A stretch of DNA of 64,000 bases from Streptomyces sp. NBC_00223. GTDB taxonomy: Bacteria > Actinomycetota > Actinomycetes > Streptomycetales > Streptomycetaceae. The notes under the pieces are model-generated. The model saw only the letters and a list, made by a program, of their open reading frames with translations, searched no databases and was not told the origin of the DNA. The position numbers and the translations under genes were made by a program. Below are positions 7,987 to 16,842 of the stretch, one piece after another (positions within the stretch are counted from its first letter, which is position 1; every line of letters begins with the position of its first letter). The stretch lies in assembly GCF_036199905.1 (NCBI RefSeq), contig NZ_CP108109.1, positions 5,765,501 to 5,829,500 on the forward strand. The letters run 5' to 3'.

Positions 7987-9030
7987 TCACGCGGAGACCG
8001 GGTCCGGCGGAGCCCCGTAACGGGCCACGCAGTGCCACACCCGCTTGAGCGCCTGCTCGTAGTGGCGCCCGGTACGGGCCGCGTCGCCGATCACCCGCGG
8101 GTCGAGGTGCCCGTCGACTGCGATCTCCGCTCCCAACGCGACGAACTCCGGCCCCCGGTACTCCGGATGGCGCCGCAACTCCTCCACGGACAGCCGGAAT
8201 CCGGGATGCCACTCCACCGGGCAGCCGAGGCGCCGGGCGTCGGCCTCCACCTCCGTACCGCGATAGCCGGGGTCGAGGACCAGGGCCTCCACATGGTGGC
8301 GGTCGACGGCGACCGGCCCGTGCACCTGCGCCTCGATGTAGTCGTCGAGGGCGTCCTTGCCGTCGGCCAGGGCGAGTTCGATCAGGGACATCGCGGCCGC
8401 GACGCCGAAGTCCGACGGCTCGAAGAAGCTGTCGGGGTAGCAGAAGGTGGCCCGGGGAAGTACGGCGGCGGTCAGCCGGAAGTGCGCGGAGCCGAAGCGC
8501 GGCGCGCCACCGGTCGGCCTGCCCCGGAAGTTCAGCGCGCCGTACACCGGTCGGGCGTGGGCGGGCGCGTCGTCGTAGGCACCGGCGAAGATCCGGCTCT
8601 CCCACGCCCAGCGGTCGCCGCCGGGGTGGGCGGTGAGCCCGCCGTTGCTCGTTCCCGTGACGAACTGCGAGTGGTACGTGCCGTCCTCGGCCAGCGCGCG
8701 CAGGACCGTCCTGCCGCCCGCCGTACGGTCCGGGTGGAAGTTCAGCGTCACCCGCAGCCGAGGGTCGAGCGGGCCGCCGGCCGACAGGCTCCCGACATGC
8801 CGCAGCGCCCGGTCGGCGTACGGGGACGGCGAGGCGTACGGGGACCGCGAGGCGTACGGCGAGGTGTACGGCACCTGCTCGGCGTGGGGTGACCGGGCGG
8901 CGGACGGCGTCAGGTGCGGCACCTGCTCGGCCCGTACCGGCCTTTTGGCGTACGGCAGTTGATCAGCGTGCGGTGGCCGCCCGGCGCGCGGTGCCCGCTG
9001 CGGGTACGCCTCCTGCCCCTCACCGCTCAT
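7987..9030 (-). CDS. DUF3626-domain protein with Tyr-rich repeat N-terminus
   Basis: A 347-residue protein. From about residue 85 (LDPRLRVTLNFHPDR) it matches the DUF3626 family: conserved stretches include GTYHSQFVTGTSNGGLTAHP, RPVYGALNFRGRPTGGAPRFG and DDYIEAQVHGPV. The biochemical role of the family is unknown. The first 80 residues are a low-complexity region with repeated (S/R)PYAS and EQVPY-type units, encoded by tandem GCGTACGG-containing DNA at about 8815-8990. The ATG at 9030 is the first plausible start. A longer minus-strand open frame upstream is only the antisense of the xylanase gene. Confidence 0.72.
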   Translation of the reverse strand: MSGEGQEAYPQRAPRAGRPPHADQLPYAKRPVRAEQVPHLTPSAARSPHAEQVPYTSPYASRSPYASPSPYADRALRHVGSLSAGGPLDPRLRVTLNFHPDRTAGGRTVLRALAEDGTYHSQFVTGTSNGGLTAHPGGDRWAWESRIFAGAYDDAPAHARPVYGALNFRGRPTGGAPRFGSAHFRLTAAVLPRATFCYPDSFFEPSDFGVAAAMSLIELALADGKDALDDYIEAQVHGPVAVDRHHVEALVLDPGYRGTEVEADARRLGCPVEWHPGFRLSVEELRRHPEYRGPEFVALGAEIAVDGHLDPRVIGDAARTGRHYEQALKRVWHCVARYGAPPDPVSA

Positions 9031-9162
9031 CCCCGCAGTCTGCCGTCCGTACCCACCGCGGGTCGCGGGGATTTCGGCGCCCGGCCGCGGTCGGCGAGCG
9101 CCCGTCACCGAGCGTGCGTCAGGGCGTCGCAAGTCCCCGAATCGGCTTCTGTGCGCGAAGTG

Positions 9163-9191
9163 TTGACCTCTCGCAGAGCAGGGCCTAGGTT
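9163..9191 (+). promoter_or_regulatory. Candidate promoter of the GH10 xylanase gene
   Basis: TTGACC (9163-9168) and TAGGTT (9186-9191) are spaced by exactly 17 bases, a good match to the HrdB consensus. The operator-like palindrome at 9214-9230 lies just downstream, about where transcription would start plus 20, so a bound repressor would block elongation. Confidence 0.65.
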
Positions 9192-9213
9192 TCCCGCAAC
9201 TTGCGGATGGTGT

Positions 9214-9230
9214 CTCGAAAGTTTCGAAAC
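9214..9230. promoter_or_regulatory. Palindromic operator before the xylanase gene
   Basis: CTCGAAAGTTTCGAAAC contains two overlapping palindromes: TCGAAA-G-TTTCGA and GTTTCGAAAC. CGAAA boxes arranged this way are known upstream of xylanase genes in other Streptomyces, where they mediate induction by xylan and glucose control. The position is seen directly. The regulator is inferred. Confidence 0.6.
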
Positions 9231-9264
9231 GATCCCTCCGCTCCCCCCACTGAAGGGACAGTTC

Positions 9265-10395
9265 ATGATCAAGGTGACTCGCGCCGCCACCGTGGGCGCG
9301 GCGGCCACAGCGCTGATCGTCTCCGCCTTCGTCGTGCCGTCCGCGATCGCCGGTACGCCGCACGGGAGCGGCCACGCGGGGCACGGGAACGCCCTGCCCG
9401 GCGCCGCTCCGCACGGGAAGGCGAAGCCGGGCAGCCAGAGCCTGGGCGCGCTCGCCAAGAAGGCCGGCATCCGGTTCGGGACCGCGGTGAACTCCGACGC
9501 GCTCGCCGCCGAGCCCGCCTACACGGCCAAGGTCGCCGACGAGTTCAGCTCGGTGACGCCCGAGAACGTGATGAAGTGGGACACGATCGAGCCTTCCCAA
9601 GGCACCTTCAAGTTCACCCAGGCCGACGCCCTGGTGAAGTTCGCCAAGGCGCACGGACAGCTCGTCCGCGGCCACAACCTGGTCTGGCACAGCCAGTTGC
9701 CCTCCTGGGTCAGCGACGGCAACTACAGCTCGGCCCAGTTGAAGGACATCCTGCACAAGCACATCAACGCCGAGGTCTCGCACTTCAAGGGCCAGATCTG
9801 GCAGTGGGACGTGGTGAACGAGGCGTTCAACGACGACGGGACGCTGCGCGACGACATCTGGCTGCAGAAGCTCGGCCCGGACTACATCGCCGACGCCTTC
9901 CGCTGGGCCCACGAGGCCGACCCCAAGGCGAAGCTGTACATCAACGACTACAACATCGAGGGCGTCAACGCGAAGAGCACCGCCCTCTACAACCTGGTCG
10001 CCAAGCTGCGCAAGCAGGGCGTGCCGATCCAGGGCGTGGGCATCCAGGGCCACTTGGACGTGCAGTACCCGGCGCCGCACGACATCGCCGACAACATGGC
10101 CAGGTTCGACAAGCTGGGCGTCGAGACGGCGATCACCGAGGCCGACGTCCGCATCCCGCTGCCCGCCGACAACACCGAGGTCGAGGCGCAGAACGAGGCG
10201 TACCAGGTGCTGCTGGAAGGGTGCCTGCTCACCGCGCACTGCACCGACTTCACGGTGTGGGGCTTCACCGACAAGTACTCGTGGGTACCGGGCGTCTTCA
10301 CGGGCGAGGGACAGGCGAACATCTTCGACGAGAACTACCAGCCCAAGACCGCGTACACCGCGCTCAGCCAGGACCTGAAGCTGGCCGGTCGCTGA
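9265..10395 (+). CDS. Secreted GH10 endo-1,4-beta-xylanase
   Basis: A 376-residue preprotein. Residues 1-30 form a signal peptide, followed by a short Gly/His/Pro-rich spacer and then a complete GH10 barrel from about residue 60. WDVVNEAFND contains the acid/base Glu186, and ETAITEADVRIP contains the nucleophile Glu292. SVTPENVMKWDTIEP and HNLVWHSQLPSW are further family blocks. There is no carbohydrate-binding module. It would cleave the xylan backbone outside the cell with retention of configuration. The ATG at 9265 follows GAAGGGA. The promoter and operator upstream suggest substrate-controlled expression, and a hairpin terminator follows the gene. Confidence 0.95.
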   Translation: MIKVTRAATVGAAATALIVSAFVVPSAIAGTPHGSGHAGHGNALPGAAPHGKAKPGSQSLGALAKKAGIRFGTAVNSDALAAEPAYTAKVADEFSSVTPENVMKWDTIEPSQGTFKFTQADALVKFAKAHGQLVRGHNLVWHSQLPSWVSDGNYSSAQLKDILHKHINAEVSHFKGQIWQWDVVNEAFNDDGTLRDDIWLQKLGPDYIADAFRWAHEADPKAKLYINDYNIEGVNAKSTALYNLVAKLRKQGVPIQGVGIQGHLDVQYPAPHDIADNMARFDKLGVETAITEADVRIPLPADNTEVEAQNEAYQVLLEGCLLTAHCTDFTVWGFTDKYSWVPGVFTGEGQANIFDENYQPKTAYTALSQDLKLAGR

Positions 10396-10408
10396 TTGTA
10401 CGCCTGCT

Positions 10409-10442
10409 GACCGTACGGGCTCCTTGGCCCGGTCGTACGGTC
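10409..10442. terminator. Bidirectional terminator hairpin
   Basis: Nine-base arms GACCGTACG (10409-10417) and CGTACGGTC (10434-10442) with further GGC/GCC pairing inside. It lies between the ends of the convergent xylanase and LAL-regulator genes. Confidence 0.6.
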
Positions 10443-10449
10443 CCGGTGG

Positions 10450-12915
10450 TCAGTCCGGGGCGCGGGACAGGATCAGGCGGGTCAGGGAGACCCGGGAACG
10501 CACGCCGAGTTTGCGGTAGGCGCGGGTGAGAGCGGCCTCCACCGTCTTGACGCTCACGGTCAGGGTGGAGGCCGTCTCCTGGTTGGTGGCGCCCTGCGCG
10601 ACCAGGAGGGCGACCCGGCGTTCGGTGGTGCTGAGCGCGGCCAGATCCGTACCCGCGGGGACGGGCGCGTTCACCTCCAGCCGGTCCAACTCGGCCGTGG
10701 CCAGGGCGAGCCACGGCCGCGCGCCGATCCTTGTGAAGAGCCGGGCCGCCTGGGCGAGCGCCGTACGGGCCGCCCGGTGGTCGCCGCGCCGGGCGTGCAC
10801 CCGGCCGAGTGCCAGCCGGGTCCGGCCCTCCTCCAGCCGGTACGGCAGCTCCGTCAGCCGTTCCACCGCGCGGGCGAGCCGGTGCGCGGCCGCCTCCGGG
10901 TCGCCGCGCTCCTCGGTGACCAGGGCCGACGCGCGTTCCAGTACGGCCAGGACCCCGCGCCTGCCCAGCCGTACGGCCTGCGCCCGGGTCTCCGCGAGGA
11001 GTTCGGCTGCCTCCGCCGGACGGCCCGCCGCCACCAGCGCCTCGGCGAGGTCGGCCTGCCAGCGCCGCATCGCCGGATCGCCCTGGCCCTGGCCGAGTTC
11101 GAGCAGCCGCACCCGTTGCAGCGCGTGCAGCGCCGCCGCCGACTCCCCGCGCAGCAGCCGGACATGGCCCTCGGCGTGCAGCGCGCGCGGCAGGAAGAGC
11201 AGATCGTTGTCGTCCTCGCTGTGCCGGGTGGCCCGCTCGGCCGCCGTCAGCGCCCGGTCCGCACTGCCGCCGGCCGCCTCCGCGAGCGCGACCGCGTACC
11301 AGGCCGGGCCCTGGCTCAGCCCAGCCTGCTCGGTGACCCGCAGGCTCTGGTGGGCCAGTTCGAGCGCCCGTTCGCACCGCCCTCGGTGGATCTCGACCTG
11401 CGCGAGCCCGGACAGACACTGGCACAGGCTCTCGGCCGAGCCCCGGTGGCGCACGGTGTGGACCAGCGCGCGCAGTTCGGTACGGGCGTCGTCCAGCCGG
11501 TCGTGCAGAAGGTGACGGCGGTGCTTGAGGAAGACCGGGCCGTTGTGGTCGAACAGCACGCGCGGGTCCTGCGGGGCGGCCAGGGCCCGTACGAGGGTGC
11601 GTTCGGCCTCGGTACGGCCCAGGTAGAACTCCAGCGCGGCCTGTTGGGTGAGCGCGAGCAGTTCGGTACGGCGGTCGGCGGCGCGGTGGGCCAGGACGGC
11701 CGAACGGGTCGCGTGCGTATGGGCCTTGGGGGCCGAACCCTCGACGATCCAGGCGCGCCAGGCCATCCGCAGATGCAGCCGGGCCAGGGACGCCGGGTCG
11801 TCCCTGGCGTCTTCGAGCGCCTGCGGGAAGACGTCGGCGATCTCGGCCAGCGCCTGGCCGCAGGAGTCGACCACGACGAGCCAGGCGCGGACGCGGTCCG
11901 CCGGGCGGGCGGCGGGGTCGCGGAGGAGGGCGTGGGCGAGGGTTCTGGCCAGGGCGTAGTCGCCGGATTCGACGGCGGCTTCGGCGGGGGTCGCTGCGCT
12001 GGCGGGTGGGGGGAGGGTGAGTGTCCGTACGGGGTGGCTGCGGCCGGTTGCTTGCGACGTGGGTGGGTGCACGTCCGTGCGGGTTCGGCTTGCGCCGTTG
12101 GGCGTTGGCGTCGTCGCCGGGTGCACGTCCGTGCGCGGTCGGCTGCCGCCGAGGGTCGCTTCCGCCGTTTCCGGGTGCACGTCCGTGCGGGGTGGCCGCG
12201 CCTGGCGGCGCGGCGTGTTCCCGCCCGCACCACCCGTGACAGTTCGTTGTCCGCCTTCCGTTCCCCTGTGGGGACTTCCCGCCGTCGGCGGCTGCCGGTC
12301 CGTGCGGGGCGTTGGGCGGCTTTCCGTCTCCCTGTGGGGGCTTCCCGCCGTCGGCGGCTGCCCGTCCGCGGTTGAGGCTTCCGCCGTCGGCGGCGTGCGG
12401 TACGTGGTCAGAGTCGTGAGGGGGAGGTGGGAAGTTCGGCGCGTTGTGAAGGTGAGCGCCTCGGATGTGGGGGTGTCGAGCCATTGGGCGTCGTCCACCG
12501 CTATCAGGACCGGGCTGTGCGCGCACAAGGCTGTGAGGGTTTTGAGGACCGCGACCCGCAGGGCCAGTACCGCGTGGCCCGGCTGGGACGTTGGTGGGGC
12601 CCGGTGCAACGCCGCCCGGAGCAGCGTCCGTTCGTGCGGGGCGAGCGTGGCGAAGACCTCGTCCTCCACGCCCGACAGCAGGTCGAACAGCCCGCACAGC
12701 GGCAGGAGTTGATCTGCCTCCGCCGGGGCGCAGCGCAGTACCCGCCAGCCGTCGCGGGACCGTTCCGCGGCCAGCTCGGCCAGGAACGTGGAGCGGCCGG
12801 CCCCCGGCTCGCCCATGAGCTGCACGCTCGTACCCGAGAGCAACGCGTCCCGGGCCGTGGCGAGGAGCGCTTCGCGGTCGACACCCACGAGCCGATCGTG
12901 AACCTGACAACCCAT
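10450..12915 (-). CDS. LuxR-family (LAL-type) regulator with repeat-replaced ATPase half
   Basis: An 821-residue regulator. The N-terminal P-loop carries Walker A GEPGAGRST (35-43) and Walker B LIAVDDAQWLD (137-147). The C-terminal 65 residues are a LuxR helix-turn-helix (LSTTERRVALLVAQGATNQETASTLTVSVKTVEAAL region). Between them lie about 450 residues of helical TPR-like sequence. After Walker B the usual remaining part of the STAND ATPase is missing. Residues about 173-308 are instead low-complexity repeats (PRTDVHP three to four times, QPPTAGSPHR twice). The ATPase may therefore be inactive or decayed. The ATG at 12915 has no strong ribosome site and the true start is uncertain by a few codons. 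Confidence 0.8.
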   Translation of the reverse strand: MGCQVHDRLVGVDREALLATARDALLSGTSVQLMGEPGAGRSTFLAELAAERSRDGWRVLRCAPAEADQLLPLCGLFDLLSGVEDEVFATLAPHERTLLRAALHRAPPTSQPGHAVLALRVAVLKTLTALCAHSPVLIAVDDAQWLDTPTSEALTFTTRRTSHLPLTTLTTYRTPPTAEASTADGQPPTAGSPHRETESRPTPRTDRQPPTAGSPHRGTEGGQRTVTGGAGGNTPRRQARPPRTDVHPETAEATLGGSRPRTDVHPATTPTPNGASRTRTDVHPPTSQATGRSHPVRTLTLPPPASAATPAEAAVESGDYALARTLAHALLRDPAARPADRVRAWLVVVDSCGQALAEIADVFPQALEDARDDPASLARLHLRMAWRAWIVEGSAPKAHTHATRSAVLAHRAADRRTELLALTQQAALEFYLGRTEAERTLVRALAAPQDPRVLFDHNGPVFLKHRRHLLHDRLDDARTELRALVHTVRHRGSAESLCQCLSGLAQVEIHRGRCERALELAHQSLRVTEQAGLSQGPAWYAVALAEAAGGSADRALTAAERATRHSEDDNDLLFLPRALHAEGHVRLLRGESAAALHALQRVRLLELGQGQGDPAMRRWQADLAEALVAAGRPAEAAELLAETRAQAVRLGRRGVLAVLERASALVTEERGDPEAAAHRLARAVERLTELPYRLEEGRTRLALGRVHARRGDHRAARTALAQAARLFTRIGARPWLALATAELDRLEVNAPVPAGTDLAALSTTERRVALLVAQGATNQETASTLTVSVKTVEAALTRAYRKLGVRSRVSLTRLILSRAPD

Positions 12916-12957
12916 CGGGGTCAACACCGCCCGCTTCCGGACCGCGTGCGTGGGGGA

Positions 12958-12996
12958 GCCCCGCCCGGGTCCGTGGGGACGTTCCCCGGGCGGGGC
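12958..12996 (-). terminator. Terminator after the M1 peptidase gene
   Basis: Perfect 12-base arms GCCCCGCCCGGG (12958-12969) and CCCGGGCGGGGC (12985-12996), just beyond the stop of the minus-strand peptidase gene and before the LAL regulator. It suggests the two genes are separate transcription units. Confidence 0.65.
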
Positions 12997-13013
12997 CGTA
13001 CCAGGGGGAGCCG

Positions 13014-14927
13014 TCAGCCGTCGATGCGGTGCTGGCTCCAGAAGGACGTCAGATCGGTCGACGTCGCCGCCTGCGCCGCCGCCTTGAACTCCGCGGTGGT
13101 GGAGACGCCGTACCAGTGCGCCTGCGCGTAGGTCCGCAGCAGCGTGGTCATCGCGCTGTCGCCGATGAGCCGACGCAGGTCGTGCAGCGCGCACTTGCCG
13201 TAGCCGTAGACCACGGTGGAGTAGCGCGAGGAGTGCGCGTCCCAGTACGCCATGGAGTTGGTGATCTTCTCGGCGGAGGACGCCCAGGAGACGCTGTTCC
13301 AGCAGTTCGAACCGGTCTTGTTCTGGGCGAGATCGGTCGCGTAGTCGGTGAACGCCTCGTCCAGCCAGGGGCTGTTGTACTCGTCGTCGCCCACGATCCC
13401 GTACCACCACTGGTGGCCGAACTCATGGGTGAGCGCGGTGGAGTCGACCAGGTCGAGGACGAAGCCGGGGTACTCCATGCCGCCGAACCAGAAGTTGTTG
13501 TCGAGCACGGCGTCCGCCTCGCCGTACGGGTAGGCGCCGAAGCGCTGCGCGTGGGCGTCCAGCGCGGATTCCGAAGTGGTCAGCATCGACTGGGAGTTGG
13601 CCGAGCTGATCCCGCTGACCGCGTACACATTCACCTTCACGCCGCCGGGCGAGGTGCCCGAGACCTTGCTGAACGGCCCGGCCGCCCACGCGAAGTCCCG
13701 TACCTTGCCCGCCGTGGCCGTGGTCACCGTACGGCCCGAGGTGCCCGGGGTGTCCACGGAGGTGCCGGTCGCGGGCACCAGCAGGCTCGACGGGTGGTCC
13801 AGGGTCACCTGGAAGTCCGCGGCCAGCGAGTAGAAGGACTCGCCGTTGTTCGTGTACGGGTCCAGGTGCCAGCCGGCCGCGTCCCGGATCGCCAGCAGCG
13901 GCAGTGCGTTGCCGATGAAGTTGAACTGCCCGTCGCGCCCGAACCGGTCGGCGCCGCTGGGCACCACGATCTTGAGGTCGAACCCGACCGTGCCGCTCTG
14001 CCCCTGCTGGAGCGGTGTGGGCAGCGTGATGTCCAGCGCCGTGCAGCCGACGGAGAGCGCGGACGGGGTGCCGCCGCTGACGTTGGTGACAGTGATCGGC
14101 GTGCTCGGGCAGCTGCCGTGGTAGTTGTCCCACAGCCGCAGATACACGTCGCCGAGCGGGGCCGCGGAGGCGTTGGTGAAGGTCACGCTCTCGTGCCCGT
14201 TCCACGTCGCGCCCGTCGCGTCGCTGGTCAGCGAGACGGTGTAGCCGGGCGAGGCGGGCGTACGGGTCGCGTCCGAGGCCGGGGGAGTGGTCGGCGGCGT
14301 GGTGGGGGGAGTCGTGGGCGGCGTGGTGGGCGGCGTCGTCGTACCGTCCCCCGAGGTGTTCAGGGCCACGTCGTCGATGACGAAGCTCGTCTGGAGCCCC
14401 GCGTCCTCCGTCGCGCCGAAGGACAGGCTCGCGCTCTGCCCGATGAACGACGAGACGTCCAAGGTCCGTTGGACGTATCCGGTCGCCGCGTCCAGGTTCG
14501 AGTACGTGGCCAGCGTCGTACTGCCGAGCTTCGCCGTCAGCTTGTCGTACGCCGTGGAGGCCGTCGTCTCGGCGGTGTCGATGTGCAGCCATACGGTGAG
14601 CGTGGCCGCCGTGCACCCGGCCGGTACGGTCACGGTCTGCGCGAGGGTGTCGGTGTGTGTCGTGCCGTATCCGTCCAGCCAGGCGAACCTGCTGCCCGAG
14701 TGCGCGCTCTGCCCGCCGCCGCTGGTGATCACCCCGCTGGACGCCGTCCAGGGCGAACTTCCGCTCTCGAAGCCGCCGTTGCCCACGGCCTGGGCGGGGG
14801 TGCAGCCGGCCGCCCGGACCTGGTCCGGGGCCGAGCTCTCGGCCTGTGCCGCGCCCGCGACGGCCGCCGTGACGATCAGCCCGGCCACGCCGGCGCCGGC
14901 GATCAGGGAGAGAAGTCTGTTTCTCAT
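13014..14927 (-). CDS. Secreted M1-family zinc metallopeptidase with N-terminal binding domain
   Basis: A 637-residue secreted protein. The signal peptide (residues 1-30, AGAAQA cleavage) is followed by a beta-sandwich, jelly-roll-like domain (about 40-190, GNGGFESGSSPW start). A proline/threonine linker with five TTPP units comes next, then an aminopeptidase-N-like M1 domain. GGMEYPG and HEFGHQWW (around residue 498) give the exopeptidase motif and the HExxH zinc site, and WLDEAFTDYA carries the third zinc ligand Glu. It would act on peptides outside the cell, and the front domain may bind polymer or cell wall. The ATG at 14927 follows GAGAGG. Upstream extension of the frame is unsupported. 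Confidence 0.9.
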   Translation of the reverse strand: MRNRLLSLIAGAGVAGLIVTAAVAGAAQAESSAPDQVRAAGCTPAQAVGNGGFESGSSPWTASSGVITSGGGQSAHSGSRFAWLDGYGTTHTDTLAQTVTVPAGCTAATLTVWLHIDTAETTASTAYDKLTAKLGSTTLATYSNLDAATGYVQRTLDVSSFIGQSASLSFGATEDAGLQTSFVIDDVALNTSGDGTTTPPTTPPTTPPTTPPTTPPASDATRTPASPGYTVSLTSDATGATWNGHESVTFTNASAAPLGDVYLRLWDNYHGSCPSTPITVTNVSGGTPSALSVGCTALDITLPTPLQQGQSGTVGFDLKIVVPSGADRFGRDGQFNFIGNALPLLAIRDAAGWHLDPYTNNGESFYSLAADFQVTLDHPSSLLVPATGTSVDTPGTSGRTVTTATAGKVRDFAWAAGPFSKVSGTSPGGVKVNVYAVSGISSANSQSMLTTSESALDAHAQRFGAYPYGEADAVLDNNFWFGGMEYPGFVLDLVDSTALTHEFGHQWWYGIVGDDEYNSPWLDEAFTDYATDLAQNKTGSNCWNSVSWASSAEKITNSMAYWDAHSSRYSTVVYGYGKCALHDLRRLIGDSAMTTLLRTYAQAHWYGVSTTAEFKAAAQAATSTDLTSFWSQHRIDG

Positions 14928-15559
14928 CGGAACCTCTCGGAGGTCGGGGCCCGCTCGGTCACCGGGGTGTGGCGACGAGCGGTCGCCGGGCCGTACGTCC
15001 CGGACGCGACAGGAGTCTGCGGCGTGCGGGGCACGGGGGTAAGAGTCGGCGGCCGGGCGTAGGGGAATCCCTACGGTCACTCCGGTCACCGGGGTCGGCT
15101 GTTTCGCTCACACGGGAGTGTGCGGTGGGAGTGCTCGGGGGCGGCAGGGGGAGTGCCCCCGGTCCGGGCGCGGCTTGGGCGTGGGGGCGCGTGGCGCGAG
15201 CGCGGTCCGGGCGTGGTCCGGACGTGGAGCGGCCGGGTCGAGGACCACGGGGGAGGTCACCCGACCCGGCCGGTCGGTGGGGGCCCCGCCGCTGCGGGCC
15301 CACGGGTTGGACGTGCTTCATCGTGGAGGGTGCACAGCGGGTTCGTCAACAGAAGTGAACAAGCCAGTGGCACCCATTCATCCTGGCTGAAACGGCGCGG
15401 AACGCGCGGAGGGGTCGCGGGAAGTTCTGCGGACCTCCTCAACGCCCTTTTGCGGCAGGCGAGTTCAGGAGAAGGGTCGCCTCCCGCTGGTGGGCGCGGC
15501 CCTTGCGGGACCGGAGCCGGAGCCGGGTGCCGTCCGCTGGGCGGCGGGTCGGGATATAT
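14928..15559. other. 630-bp divergent intergenic region without a supported gene
   Basis: This region lies between the minus-strand peptidase and the plus-strand MarR gene. Open frames here have Gly/Arg/Pro-rich translations and no ribosome sites. GTCACTCCGGTCACCGG repeats and a CACACGGGAGTGTG palindrome near 15110 could be regulatory, but I cannot assign them. Confidence 0.4.
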
Positions 15560-15583
15560 TAAGGCAGCCTTATCAGATAGCCT
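15560..15583 (+). promoter_or_regulatory. MarR operator and possible leaderless promoter
   Basis: TAAGGC-A-GCCTTA (15560-15572) is a perfect palindrome. AGCCTTATCAG is then partly repeated as AGCCTTAGCAA up to the start codon. A possible -10 TAGCCT (15578-15583) ends six bases before the ATG at 15590, which would make the MarR transcript leaderless. This agrees with the absence of a ribosome site. Autorepression is the usual mode for MarR genes. Confidence 0.6.
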
Positions 15584-15589
15584 TAGCAA

Positions 15590-16027
15590 ATGAGCGAAGA
15601 TCCCGACCCGGACGACGTCGCCCAACTGCTGCTGGAGGGCATCAGGCAGCTGGTCCGACGTGTGCGGCAGACGCAGGGCGAGGGCGGGCTGACCATGCCC
15701 GAGAGCTCGGCGCTGGCGCGGCTGGACCGGTCGGGGCCGACCACGTCGAGCGCGCTGGCGAAGCTTGAGCAGATCAGCCCGCAGTCGATGGGGGCGACGT
15801 TCGCCGCGCTGGAGGCACGCGGCCTGGTGGCGCGGCAACCCGATCCCCAGGACGGCAGACGGGTGGTCCTGTCGGTCACCGACGCGGGCCGCGAGGTGCT
15901 GCGGACCAGGCGGAACGCCCGGGTGGAGAAGCTGGCCGAGGCGCTGGCCGACGGCTTCACGCCCGAGGAGCTGGGCCGGCTGGCGGCGGCCGCACCGCTG
16001 ATCGAGCGGCTGGCCCGGAGCGTCTGA
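15590..16027 (+). CDS. MarR-family transcriptional regulator
   Basis: A 145-residue winged-helix protein. The sequence from GPTTSSALAKLEQISPQSMGATFAALEARGLVARQPDPQDGRR is the recognition helix and wing of MarR; the DxR motif (DPQDGRR) is at about 82-88. It probably represses itself and the isochorismatase-like gene 105 bases downstream through the palindrome overlapping its promoter. No Shine-Dalgarno sequence precedes the ATG, so leaderless translation is likely. The ligand is unknown. Confidence 0.88.
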   Translation: MSEDPDPDDVAQLLLEGIRQLVRRVRQTQGEGGLTMPESSALARLDRSGPTTSSALAKLEQISPQSMGATFAALEARGLVARQPDPQDGRRVVLSVTDAGREVLRTRRNARVEKLAEALADGFTPEELGRLAAAAPLIERLARSV

Positions 16028-16132
16028 CCCTCACGGGCTCCCGAAGTTCCCGCGGGTGTCCCGGCTTTCATGACTTTCACGTTCCCGATGTTCCGATGTT
16101 TCCGACGTTCCAGAGAATGAGGCACCCACACC

Positions 16133-16702
16133 ATGACCCTGTCCACGATCGACCCGAAGCCCGCGCTCGTCGTCATCGACCTGCAGAAGGGGCTGCGCGG
16201 CTACCCGACCGTGCACCCCTTCGACGGTGTCGTAGCGCAGGCGGCGAGCCTGGCCCGGGCGTTCCGCGAGCACGGGCTGCCCGTTGTGCTCGTCAACGTC
16301 ACGGGCGGGGCCCCCGGCCGTACGGAGGCCGGCAGGGCCCGGCCCGCCGGGCAGACCCCGCCGGCGGACTTCGCCGACCTCGTCGACGAACTGGACACCC
16401 AGGCCGACGACATCCTGGTGACCAAGCAGCGCTGGGGTGCCTTCCACGGCACGCCGCTGGACGAGCGGCTGCGCGAACTCGGCGTCACCCAGGTGGTGCT
16501 GGCCGGGGTCTCGACCAGCGTCGGCGTCGAGACCACCGCCCGCGCGGCGTACGAGCACGGCTACCACGTCGTGCTGGCCACGGACGCGATGACCGACACG
16601 GACGCCGACGCGCACGCCAACAGCGTCGACCGGATCTTCCCGAAGCTCGGCGAGACCACCACGACCCGGGAACTCCTCGACGCTCTCGTCAAGTCCCGCT
16701 GA
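16133..16702 (+). CDS. Isochorismatase-family hydrolase lacking the catalytic cysteine
   Basis: A 189-residue Rossmann-like protein. Asp16 (VVIDLQKG) and Lys98 (ILVTKQRWGAF) match two residues of the cysteine-hydrolase triad. At the Cys position the sequence is GVSTSVGVETTAR, with Gly131. True isochorismatases of the EntB/PhzD type also have Gly there and do not use a nucleophile, while nicotinamidase-like amidases need Cys. The protein is therefore more likely an isochorismatase-like or non-amidase member. It follows the MarR gene on the same strand and is probably its target. Confidence 0.85.
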   Translation: MTLSTIDPKPALVVIDLQKGLRGYPTVHPFDGVVAQAASLARAFREHGLPVVLVNVTGGAPGRTEAGRARPAGQTPPADFADLVDELDTQADDILVTKQRWGAFHGTPLDERLRELGVTQVVLAGVSTSVGVETTARAAYEHGYHVVLATDAMTDTDADAHANSVDRIFPKLGETTTTRELLDALVKSR

Positions 16703-16842
16703 CCCGGGGCCGGTTCGGGCCGCGCGTCGCCGACGGGCGGCCCGTGGGCCGTCGAGGCGGCCGGCGGTACGGTCCCGCCGGCCGCGACCCCGGCCGACCC
16801 CGCCCGCCTGACCGCTCCGGGGGTCGGCGGGTGAGGGGCGGG

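Noticed and set aside
13029..15062. Plus-strand open frame of about 677 codons
   Set aside because: Antisense to the M1 peptidase, which has signal peptide, linker and zinc motif.
15120..15593. Plus-strand open frame before the MarR gene
   Set aside because: Gly/Arg-rich, no ribosome site, overlaps the MarR operator.
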